Shown here: in pieces, positions 1 to 5,701 of the stretch
How positions within the stretch are numbered: position 1 is the stretch's first letter
Layout of the letters: every line of letters begins with the position of its first letter
Assembly (NCBI GenBank): GCA_021797025.1
Contig: JAKAAK010000152.1
Coordinates: forward strand, 1-7,682
Direction: 5' to 3'
From: Thermoplasmata archaeon
Lineage (GTDB): Archaea; Thermoplasmatota; Thermoplasmata; Thermoplasmatales; Thermoplasmataceae
DNA: 7,682 nucleotides
Made by a program: the position numbers and the translations under genes
Notes under the pieces: generated by a model
Database searches by the model: none
The model's input: only the letters and a program-made list of their open reading frames with translations
Told to the model about the DNA's origin: nothing

Positions 1-311
1 ATTACTCCGGGAATATTTTATCAATGGGTGAGGATGTAGGCAGGCATAATGCAGTGGACAAAGCAATAGGGAAAATGGTCTTAAAAGGGATACACAGAAG
101 CCCGGAAGCAGTATTGCAGGTAAGTGGCAGGGCGGGCTTTGAAATTGTCCAGAAGGCTGCTATGTATGGAATTCCTGTGGTCAGTTCAGTATCTGCACCA
201 TCTTCGCTCGCAGTAGAACTTGCAGATGAATTCAATATGACTCTAGTATCATTTGTAAGGGGAAGGAGTTTCAATATTTACACCCATCCTGAAAGGATAA
301 GCATGAAATAA
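1..311 (+). CDS. fdhD: FdhD, formate dehydrogenase accessory sulfurtransferase, C-terminal part (5' end outside window)
   Basis: FdhD passes sulfur from a cysteine desulfurase to the molybdenum/tungsten cofactor of formate dehydrogenase in the cytoplasm. The reading frame is open from base 3 and runs to TAA at 309-311, so 102 residues are visible and the start lies upstream; the ATG at 24 is internal. Family signatures are clear: the block EDVGRHNAVDKAIG near the start, then SGRAGFEIVQKA, then the C-terminal block with SAPSSLAVELA and FVRGRSFNIY. The N-terminal catalytic Cys motif expected of the family is outside the window. The gene is convergent with the glycosyltransferase at 512-1438 and about 200 bases separate them. 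Its base composition is clearly higher in G+C than the island that follows. Identification is from conserved motifs and is secure; activity cannot be judged from the part seen. Confidence 0.93.
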   Translation, partial: YSGNILSMGEDVGRHNAVDKAIGKMVLKGIHRSPEAVLQVSGRAGFEIVQKAAMYGIPVVSSVSAPSSLAVELADEFNMTLVSFVRGRSFNIYTHPERISMK

Positions 312-511
312 AAAATACAAGGTTGCGCGGTAAATGCATAGAATTATTATTATATAAAAATATTTTAGTTACTTTTGGATAATCTATTTGCATATTTGCC
401 ATTAATAGTTTTAAGTTACACAATTCGTATGAGGTTAAAACAGCTCTGACTTATTGCATGGAGCACATGAAATTAAAAAATGCATAACGCAGCCAGTGTG
501 TAATAAACTTG
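312..511. other. Convergent intergenic region, composition boundary
   Basis: About 200 bases between the stop codons of fdhD (+) and the GT2 gene (-). No convincing gene was found in either strand. It holds the T-tract and hairpin listed separately at 470-518. G+C falls from about 26/60 in the fdhD coding sequence to the A/T-dominated sequence of the island, so this is the left border of the AT-rich block. No direct repeats, tRNA gene or transposase remnant were recognised here that would explain the border. Confidence 0.5.
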
Positions 512-518
512 TTATGCA
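470..518 (-). terminator. Hairpin plus T-tract at the 3' end of the GT2 gene
   Basis: TGCATAAC at 481-488 and GTTATGCA at 511-518 are a perfect 8-base inverted repeat with a 22-base loop. Read on the - strand, the second arm is followed directly by TTTTTT (480-475) and more A/T. The first arm on that strand includes the TAA stop (514-512) of the glycosyltransferase. Archaeal termination relies mainly on U-tracts, with hairpins optional, so the T run is the stronger part. The long loop makes the hairpin modest, and chance pairing in A/T-rich DNA is possible. Confidence 0.45.
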
Positions 519-1438
519 GAACCGTTTTCTATACTTTTTTTATATGCATCCCAAAGTTGCCCTAAAATGATATTCCTAGATTTACTGTATAACCTAACAA
601 GGATATACGCTGTAAATAGTCTAAATAGCTGTGAAAATGATTCAGGAGTATTTTTGAAAATTCTGAATATGTGCCCTGCCTTTTGTTTTACTCCGAAAAT
701 GTACATATCCATTTCAAGATACGTAATTGTTGAGTCAATTAAAGATAAAGTTTCTTCTGATGTAAACATATTCCTGAAGGATTTGAATTGATTTAATTTT
801 GTATCTAAAAATTCCAGTTTGAGTTGTATAAATTTTTTAATATCGTCTGTTATAATTACACTTGTGCTATGGTGAAATCTATATTGTGTCAATCTTTCCT
901 TTCCTTTTAAAGCAATTTTATGTGATTCTAATGCAGACAAGTACATAAAATCATCAGTATTAGAGGTAATTCTAATTAAGTTTTCAGTATTTATCACATT
1001 TTTCATTACAGATATTGAAGAAAGATTGAAAATTATATTATCGATTTTATTATCCCTAATAGGTTCACCATTTTCATTAATAGTAATGTGGTCATTGTGA
1101 TAATACGCAATATTTTGTCCCTTAAATTTTTTATATATAAATTCTAATTTATTGTCAAAGAACATGTCATCATCATCTAAAAATGATATCACTTGACCCA
1201 ATGAATTGGTAACTCCAGAGTACAGAAATTCGCCTATTGTGCCATTCATAAATATGCTTTTGATATGGTTTTTATTAATGAAATCATCTACTAAATCATC
1301 ATTAAAATTTTTAACAACAATTATCTCATAATATTCCTTATCCAGAGTTTGGTTTACTGCACTTTTTATTGCGTTTAATAAATATTTCCTCCGACTATGT
1401 GCAGTAATTATTACACTAATATATGGTAATCCAGCCAT
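512..1438 (-). CDS. Family 2 glycosyltransferase (GT-A fold), 308 aa
   Basis: Predicted cytoplasmic or membrane-associated glycosyltransferase that moves a sugar from a nucleotide-sugar donor to a growing glycan. From ATG 1438 the protein opens with the first GT-A strand (PYISVIITAHSRRKYL, residues 5-20), has EIIVV at 38-42, and carries the metal-binding DDDD at 88-91 (the DXD motif), followed by YYHND at 112-116. The C-terminal half is less conserved and has no clear transmembrane helix. The open frame extends to an ATG at 1513 (333 aa), but I prefer 1438. A TATA-like box lies 25 bases before it, and the 25 extra residues (rich in Tyr, Lys and Ser) precede the fold and resemble translated promoter DNA. 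No Shine-Dalgarno is seen, which suggests a leaderless mRNA. It is a divergent homologue of the GT2 gene at 4364-5350. Sugar specificity cannot be deduced. Confidence 0.85.
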   Translation of the reverse strand: MAGLPYISVIITAHSRRKYLLNAIKSAVNQTLDKEYYEIIVVKNFNDDLVDDFINKNHIKSIFMNGTIGEFLYSGVTNSLGQVISFLDDDDMFFDNKLEFIYKKFKGQNIAYYHNDHITINENGEPIRDNKIDNIIFNLSSISVMKNVINTENLIRITSNTDDFMYLSALESHKIALKGKERLTQYRFHHSTSVIITDDIKKFIQLKLEFLDTKLNQFKSFRNMFTSEETLSLIDSTITYLEMDMYIFGVKQKAGHIFRIFKNTPESFSQLFRLFTAYILVRLYSKSRNIILGQLWDAYKKSIENGSA

Positions 1439-1725
1439 TAAACTCGAATAACTTTTGGATATAAAAATATATTTCGATTGTGCCCAGAATTTTGTGTAAA
1501 TATAAACATCCATATTCTTAATAATTAGTATACATATTATCTATACTCATTATCGTTATGTAATAAATACTTGCAAATTTCCTTGGTAATTCTCCATATT
1601 CTATCTGTTTAACAATATATTTCACTTTTTATTGTCTAACCAAGCCTTTTCTTTAATTCGGTTTTCCATATCATAGTATTTACATAGATACTCAATTTAA
1701 CATACGATATAAAACTTTACAACTT
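1439..1725. other. Long AT-rich intergenic gap between two - strand glycosyltransferases
   Basis: With the preferred GT2 start this gap is 287 bases, long for two co-directional genes in a compact archaeal genome. It contains the GT2 promoter (1457-1470) and a second TATA-like sequence on the - strand near 1704-1714 (GTTTTATATCG) with no convincing gene behind it. Only very short open frames are present. On the - strand these include 15 codons from ATG 1669 and a GTG-started frame of 34 codons ending at 1518. They lie in different frames and I do not call them genes. Confidence 0.4.
1457..1470 (-). promoter_or_regulatory. TATA box for the GT2 gene at 512-1438
   Basis: On the - strand this reads ATATTTTTATATCC. 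Its core TTTTTATAT (1467-1459) is centred 25 bases before ATG 1438, so transcription would begin at or next to the start codon. The same core occurs at nearly the same distance before the HMA gene at 5471. It lies inside the longer open frame that begins at 1513, which argues against that longer start. Confidence 0.55.
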
Positions 1726-2784
1726 TTATATTTCATAACATTTTTTATAATAATCAAGCATTTTTTCTTTAAAAAGTTGAAAAGAAAATTGAGGTACAAT
1801 TTTATCGGCTTTTGAGATCATTTTATCTTTGTTTTCTAAAGCATTATTAATTCCACTGATTAAAGATTGCATTTCAAGAGGATTTATATATTCTACTGCA
1901 TCTTTACCAATTTCATGAAAAACCTCTATGTCTGAGGCCACAATTGGGATTCCCGTCGCAAATCCCTCAACAATAGGAAGCCCTAATCCTTCTTCTATAG
2001 ACGGCATCAATAAGACGTCACAGGCATTATAAATTTTGTTGAGGTTCTCATTTGAGACATTTTGAAATGTTATGCTATTACCAATAGGTGTACCAACCCT
2101 AACAAGTGAAAATCTGTCAGGAAGAATTTTCATTGCTTTTTCTATTAAAGCAAGATTTTTTCTCGTGGCATTGTTAGACACCGATAACAATAATATCCTA
2201 TTATCAGGTAATCCCAGTTCCTTTCTAATTTCATGTTTATGTTGCAGTTTTTCGAAATAGGGTGATACAGGAAGATATATAGTTTTAATATTCCCTGTAA
2301 AGCCATACTCTCGCAAGGATTTTCCGACATAATTTGAGTTTGTGAGGACATTTTCAAATTCCTTATATCTATCCATATTCCTTTTCAGAAATCTATTTTT
2401 AATTAAAACTATATTATACTTTATCAACTTTTTAAAATTTTTTTCAGTTGATGTGTAACTGGAGTAAATACCCGATTGCAAAAACGTATACGGGTTATCA
2501 TGTACTGTCACAATCTGAACTTTTTTAGTTTTAACAGGTGATATTGTTTGATTTGCATAGTGTAAAATATCATAATCTTTATCATCAAGTTCCTGTCTGA
2601 GGAATAATCCTCCTAAACAACTATCTACTCCTATCTGAAATTCGCGTTTCATTAAATTAATTCCATTAAATTCATTATATGCATCAAGTACTGAAACATT
2701 TTTATTATCAACTTTGCAAAGATTTCTAGAATAGAGCCAGATGGAGCTGAATTTTTGTGATGAATTTATGACCTTAACTTTCAT
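1726..2784 (-). CDS. Family 4 glycosyltransferase (GT-B fold), 352 aa
   Basis: Predicted retaining glycosyltransferase of the GT4 / Glycos_transf_1 type, acting on the cytoplasmic face of the membrane. The C-terminal donor domain is well marked: LLLSVSNNATRKN at 198-210 (the first strand and basic loop of the Rossmann half), ACDVLLMPS at 254-262, and EEGLGLPIVEGFATGIPIVASD at 264-285. The last contains the E-X7-E pair E265/E273 that contacts the donor sugar. The N-terminal acceptor domain is more divergent; IVTVHDNPY at 91-99 matches the usual 'H' strand, and NSNYVGKSLREYG at 149-161 fits the inter-domain segment. The length is normal for GT4. The ATG at 2784 has a TATA-like box 24 bases upstream and no Shine-Dalgarno. 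Flanking gaps are 231 bases upstream and up to 287 downstream, so it is probably its own transcription unit. Donor and acceptor are unknown. Confidence 0.88.
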   Translation of the reverse strand: MKVKVINSSQKFSSIWLYSRNLCKVDNKNVSVLDAYNEFNGINLMKREFQIGVDSCLGGLFLRQELDDKDYDILHYANQTISPVKTKKVQIVTVHDNPYTFLQSGIYSSYTSTEKNFKKLIKYNIVLIKNRFLKRNMDRYKEFENVLTNSNYVGKSLREYGFTGNIKTIYLPVSPYFEKLQHKHEIRKELGLPDNRILLLSVSNNATRKNLALIEKAMKILPDRFSLVRVGTPIGNSITFQNVSNENLNKIYNACDVLLMPSIEEGLGLPIVEGFATGIPIVASDIEVFHEIGKDAVEYINPLEMQSLISGINNALENKDKMISKADKIVPQFSFQLFKEKMLDYYKKCYEI

Positions 2785-2803
2785 TATCAGCTCACAATTA
2801 ACG

Positions 2804-2812
2804 TAATAAAAA
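2804..2812 (-). promoter_or_regulatory. TATA-like box for the GT4 gene at 1726-2784
   Basis: On the - strand this reads TTTTTATTA, centred 24 bases before ATG 2784, as in a leaderless archaeal promoter. A competing TATA-like element (ATTTATATTTT on the - strand, 2855-2845) would give a leader of about 40 bases. The choice is not settled by sequence alone. Confidence 0.4.
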
Positions 2813-2854
2813 TTAATTTAATAAGTTTTTTCTAAAACCTATGTAAAATATAAA

Positions 2855-2899
2855 TCGATAGTCGTACCGACACGTTCGATAGTCGCAGGATGCTACTAT
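2855..2899. repeat. Paired 10-base direct repeat and imperfect hairpin upstream of the GT4 gene
   Basis: TCGATAGTCG occurs twice exactly, at 2855-2864 and 2876-2885, with starts 21 bases apart (two helical turns). Between them lies the small dyad GTCG-TAC-CGAC (2861-2871). The second copy also starts an imperfect hairpin, ATAGT..GC (2879-2886) with GC..ACTAT (2892-2899). This is a G+C-rich patch in very A/T-rich surroundings. It abuts the TATA-like element at 2845-2855 of the - strand, the usual place for an archaeal activator site. It could equally be the remnant of a mobile element or a structured RNA; no protein or RNA family was recognised. Confidence 0.5.
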
Positions 2900-3015
2900 G
2901 ACACAATATTTATTTTTGCAAAGTTTTGCTATATGTAATTTTGAATGAAGTCACATTTCCCTCATTTTTTCTCAATATGATTTATTAAATGACGAATGTG
3001 CAATATTTAAATAGT

Positions 3016-4104
3016 TCAACTAGATAATAACTCTTTGAATGTACTTTCAATTTCTAGCAAAATTTTTGAGCAGTAAAAGTCTTCCGCTCTTCTACTTACA
3101 TTTTTCTTCATTATCTCCATTTTATCGGTATTTTGGACTAAATATTTTATTTTGTCCTCGAATTTTGAGGCATCATGTAATAGAAAACCATCAACAGAAT
3201 CGGTAATTAATTCTTCGGTAGCCGGAATTTTAAAAGATAACGGTATAGCTCCATAGGACATCGCTTCCAGTAATGCAATGCTAAATCCTTCATACATGGA
3301 TGGAAAAATGAATATATCGCTTATCTGGTAAAGATATAAAAGCAGATCTTTGTCAACATATCCCAGGTTAATTACATTTTTTGCCCTGTTCTCATCCTTA
3401 TAACCTGCAGTAAATAGGATTACATCATCAAAATTAGAAACGGCATTCTTTGCTATTCCCAGTCCTTTTCTCTCGGGATCTATACCTGTCCATAAACAGA
3501 CAGTTTTATACTCACTCTTCATTTCTGCAATTCTTAGTTTATCAGTTTCTGATATATTTATTGTATCCATTTTATTAATGCACGTAGGGATATAATTAAT
3601 GCTATTTCTACCTGTGTATTCGGAAAAGTATGTCTTAATATGCTTTGAAACTGCTATAATCTTATTTGCCCTTTTACATGCAAATATTTCCATATAGCCC
3701 AGGAACACTCCTGTAATATAAGAAATAATTGATCTAAATTTAAAATTTTTTATATTCACCATAGTATTTTCTAACATGCTTCCGTGGAGGGTCATTACCG
3801 TTTTCATATTATTTATCAAAGGAATCAAAAATCCATTGTCGCCATTAATGTGTATCAAGTCAAATTCATTTCTATGCTTTTTAACATAGAAGTACAATCT
3901 AATATTATAAATAGATTTCCTCAGAAATTTACCGGTGTATAATTCAATAATATTATCATGTTTCATAGTTTTATTAGTTGAACTGCATATAATAGTAATC
4001 TTGTTGTTTTCCCTTAAAAAATTTGTAATTTTGACAATATAAGATTCAACACCTCCCGAATTTGATTGATATGGATTTAAAAAACTAACTTCCAGAATCC
4101 TCAT
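3016..4104 (-). CDS. Family 4 glycosyltransferase (GT-B fold), 362 aa
   Basis: Predicted retaining GT4 glycosyltransferase, more typical in sequence than its neighbour at 1726-2784. The N-terminal acceptor domain has the glycine-rich SGGVESYI at 16-23, DLIHINGD at 82-89 and MTLHGS at 104-109. KIIAVSKHIKTYF at 148-160 is the usual segment before the donor domain. The donor domain has WTGIDPERKGL at 205-215 (basic residues R212/K213), ISDIFIFPSMYEGFSIALLEAMSYGAIPL at 261-289 with the E-X7-E pair E272/E280, and ATEELI at 295-300. The length is normal. The start at ATG 4104 gives the family's usual opening strand (MRILEVSF). Unlike the other lead genes it has no TATA box at 24-28 bases. A weak GTGA lies 6 bases before the ATG, and CTATATAA on the - strand at 4201-4194 could drive an mRNA with a leader of about 70 bases. 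It is divergent from the GT2 gene at 4364. Confidence 0.9.
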   Translation of the reverse strand: MRILEVSFLNPYQSNSGGVESYIVKITNFLRENNKITIICSSTNKTMKHDNIIELYTGKFLRKSIYNIRLYFYVKKHRNEFDLIHINGDNGFLIPLINNMKTVMTLHGSMLENTMVNIKNFKFRSIISYITGVFLGYMEIFACKRANKIIAVSKHIKTYFSEYTGRNSINYIPTCINKMDTINISETDKLRIAEMKSEYKTVCLWTGIDPERKGLGIAKNAVSNFDDVILFTAGYKDENRAKNVINLGYVDKDLLLYLYQISDIFIFPSMYEGFSIALLEAMSYGAIPLSFKIPATEELITDSVDGFLLHDASKFEDKIKYLVQNTDKMEIMKKNVSRRAEDFYCSKILLEIESTFKELLSS

Positions 4105-4363
4105 TAACGTTCACATCCACATATACAGGACTAATAATAATATTACTATTTATGTATCAGTTATTTCATGATATTTCCAATCCCTGTTTATTGTTATATA
4201 GATATCGCGGACGTCATTTTAGCTATAATCACTGTAATATCCCAAAAATTTAGATGAATGCTAAAATGTGTTTCTTCCAGATTATGCTCAGGTTAAACCT
4301 ATAAGAATACAGATAAATAATGTAATTGGCAATATTTATAATTATACTACAGATACCCTTGTC
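4105..4363. other. Divergent promoter region between GT4 and GT2 genes
   Basis: This 259-base region separates genes transcribed away from each other. It holds the TATA box for the rightward GT2 (4333-4340) and a candidate leftward box (CTATATAA on the - strand, 4201-4194). A short G+C-rich stretch (gatatcgcggacgtc, 4201-4215) interrupts otherwise A/T-rich DNA. A 33-codon + strand frame (ATG 4152 to TAG 4253) lacks family resemblance and promoter support, so it is not called. Confidence 0.45.
4333..4340 (+). promoter_or_regulatory. TATA box for the GT2 gene at 4364-5350
   Basis: TATTTATA at 4333-4340 is centred about 27 bases before ATG 4364. This suggests a leaderless or near-leaderless transcript and supports 4364 over the GTG at 4268 as the start. 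Confidence 0.5.
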
Positions 4364-5350
4364 ATGGTAGATGCCTCTGTTGTAATATTTGATTATGATA
4401 GAAAGGAGTTCATTAAAGATACTATTAAGTCCATAGTCTCTAATATAGGCAATCATAATATTGAAATTTTAGTAATTAAAAGTTACGAAGATGGAGAAAT
4501 AGATGAATTTTTAAAAAATAATAACGTTAAATTTGTTACACTTTTAGATAACAAAAGCCAGAGCGATTACATTAAGTGTGCTGTTAAAGAATCGCTAGGA
4601 GAAATATTGATGTTTCACGATGATGACGACCAATTTGCCAACGACAAAATAGGTTATGTATGTAATTTATTCAATCAACATGAAGACCTCGGGTATTACC
4701 ATAATAATTTTAATACCATAGACCAGGAAGGAAATGCTGTTTATAATAGAAATTATAAAACACCTGAGTTTGCATCTTTATACATTAAAAATTCTGAAAA
4801 AACACTGTATTTTAATAAAAAAATTAAATTAATAAACTACATTAGACCAGATTTTAATGCTACCTCTATCTGCATTAGAAAGTCTATCATAACAGATTTT
4901 CACAAAAACTTTGAATTTAATGTAAGGCCAGACACATTTCTATTGATCATGGCACTGCTCTCTGATTTATCACTTTTTTTCGATAATAAAGTGCTTACAC
5001 ATTACAGGTTATATGGAGATAATGTGAGTACTTCATACAATGCACCTGTAACTAAAATGCGTAAAACGTTCATGAAGGCGTTTTTGGAAGGAACTAAAAT
5101 TTTTTCCTATTACTTGAATTTTTTAGAAGATACGCCATATTCCTATTACCTGCAATTGCGCATAATTAATCTGAAACTGGCTTACAATTTCTGGGCGCTG
5201 AAGAGAAAATATAAAATTACCCATTCGGAATTAAAAATTATTTTCCAGGCAGATTTGCTACATGAATCTGAATACTATATAATATCAATATTGCCCGCTA
5301 GATTGAAATTATTAGTGATGAGGTTAGCTTATAATGCTATTAAGGATTGA
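4364..5350 (+). CDS. Family 2 glycosyltransferase (GT-A fold), 328 aa
   Basis: Predicted nucleotide-sugar-dependent glycosyltransferase. From ATG 4364 it opens at the first GT-A strand (ASVVIFDYDRKEFI, 4-17), with IEILVI at 33-38, the metal-binding DDDD at 86-89, YYHNN at 111-115 and a C-terminal HYRLYGDNVST stretch. It aligns over its whole GT-A core with the gene at 512-1438: both share the -SLGxxxxFxDDDD- context, YYHN, and a YRxH/Y element before a Ser/Thr-rich turn. It also carries about 25 extra residues around TPEFASLYIKN...NYIRPD, after the YYHN block. The open frame extends back to a GTG at 4268, adding 32 residues, but no ribosome binding site supports that start and a TATA box lies inside the extension. 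No membrane helix is evident. It is the only rightward gene of the glycan island. Donor and acceptor are unknown. Confidence 0.85.
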   Translation: MVDASVVIFDYDRKEFIKDTIKSIVSNIGNHNIEILVIKSYEDGEIDEFLKNNNVKFVTLLDNKSQSDYIKCAVKESLGEILMFHDDDDQFANDKIGYVCNLFNQHEDLGYYHNNFNTIDQEGNAVYNRNYKTPEFASLYIKNSEKTLYFNKKIKLINYIRPDFNATSICIRKSIITDFHKNFEFNVRPDTFLLIMALLSDLSLFFDNKVLTHYRLYGDNVSTSYNAPVTKMRKTFMKAFLEGTKIFSYYLNFLEDTPYSYYLQLRIINLKLAYNFWALKRKYKITHSELKIIFQADLLHESEYYIISILPARLKLLVMRLAYNAIKD

Positions 5351-5365
5351 ATTTTGAAACAAACT

Positions 5366-5380
5366 GTTTTTATTATTTTC
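5366..5380 (+). terminator. T-rich termination tract after the GT2 gene
   Basis: GTTTTTATTATTTTC begins 16 bases after the TGA of the GT2 gene. Short T-rich tracts like this are the usual archaeal termination signal. The call is weak because the surrounding DNA is A/T-rich throughout. Confidence 0.3.
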
Positions 5381-5411
5381 GTTCTATTACAATATTAATA
5401 CCTGTAAATCT

Positions 5412-5450
5412 ATAATAAAAGTAAAATTTTTATTACTTATTATTTTTATA
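5412..5450 (+). promoter_or_regulatory. Promoter and operator-like dyad of the mercury operon
   Basis: The TATA box TTTTTATA (5443-5450) is centred about 24 bases before ATG 5471, predicting a leaderless mRNA for the HMA gene. Just upstream is an inverted repeat: AAGTAA at 5419-5424 pairs with TTACTT at 5433-5438 (8-base spacer). If two extra A residues in the left arm are looped out, the dyad extends to ATAATAA..GTAA (5412-5424) against TTACTTATTAT (5433-5443) and reaches into the TATA box. Such placement suits a metal-responsive repressor of the ArsR or MerR type. A/T-rich dyads arise easily by chance, so the operator is only a suggestion; the TATA box is the better-supported part. Confidence 0.5.
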
Positions 5451-5470
5451 GAAGTATGTAATAATATCTT

Positions 5471-5701
5471 ATGACAAAAACAATCGAACTGAGGGTATAC
5501 GGTATGACATGCGACGATTGTGTGGAGCATGTTTCCAGCGGTTTAAAGAATGCAAACGGTGTAAATGACGCCTCCGTTTCACTTAAGGATGGTATGGCAG
5601 TTGTCAGAACTATAGATAAAACGAATCCCTATGATCTCATAAAACTGGATGTCTTTAAGGGCCAGTACAGGGCACAGGTAAGGAGTGTTAAAAATGACTG
5701 A
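5471..5701 (+). CDS. Free-standing HMA domain mercury-binding protein (NmerA-like), 76 aa
   Basis: A small cytoplasmic heavy-metal-associated (ferredoxin-like) domain that should bind Hg(II) through the Cys pair in GMTCDDC (residues 11-17; Cys14, Cys17) and hand it to MerA. The order of the fold is complete: IELRVYGMTCDDCVEHVSSGLKNANGVNDASVSL, then AVVRT, ending in GQYRAQVRSV. No signal peptide is present, so it is unlike periplasmic MerP. It resembles the N-terminal NmerA domain that is fused to many bacterial MerA proteins, as if the domain had been separated from its enzyme. The start at ATG 5471 has a TATA box 24 bases upstream. The stop codon overlaps the merA start by 8 bases, so the two are almost surely co-transcribed and made together. 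A copper chaperone role is the alternative; the link to merA makes mercury more likely. Confidence 0.9.
   Translation: MTKTIELRVYGMTCDDCVEHVSSGLKNANGVNDASVSLKDGMAVVRTIDKTNPYDLIKLDVFKGQYRAQVRSVKND
5682..5685 (+). promoter_or_regulatory. Shine-Dalgarno site that fixes the merA start
   Basis: GGAG at 5682-5685 (in AAGGAGTG) lies 8 bases before ATG 5694. The alternative in-frame GTG at 5685 overlaps this site and would have no ribosome binding site of its own. The site lies within the last codons of the HMA gene, as expected for an internal cistron of an archaeal operon. Confidence 0.75.

Noticed and set aside
567..791. 74-codon + strand frame antisense to the GT2 gene
   Set aside because: It is opposite a conserved glycosyltransferase, with no motif and no start signal.
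2855..2885. CRISPR array
   Set aside because: There are only two 10-base copies with an 11-base interval, far too short for repeats and spacers, and no cas genes are present.
2868..2890. tRNA-like T-arm around GTTCGAT (tRNA gene or integrase attachment site)
   Set aside because: The flanking stem pairs over only four bases with a 10-base loop. There is no acceptor stem, anticodon arm or CCA-end context, and no integrase is nearby.
2883..2948. Short + strand frame ending NFE (ATG 2898) in the GT4-GT4 gap
   Set aside because: It is 16 codons long with no promoter or ribosome site, and it includes the repeat region; it is probably chance.
4152..4253. 33-codon + strand frame in the divergent promoter region
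   Set aside because: It has no TATA box or ribosome site in place, no recognisable motif, and it overlaps the likely promoters of both flanking genes.
5351..5470. A merR or arsR regulator gene next to the mercury operon
   Set aside because: Only 120 bases separate the GT2 gene from the HMA gene, with no coding frame. Downstream of merA comes the DUF2079-type gene. Any regulator lies outside the window.
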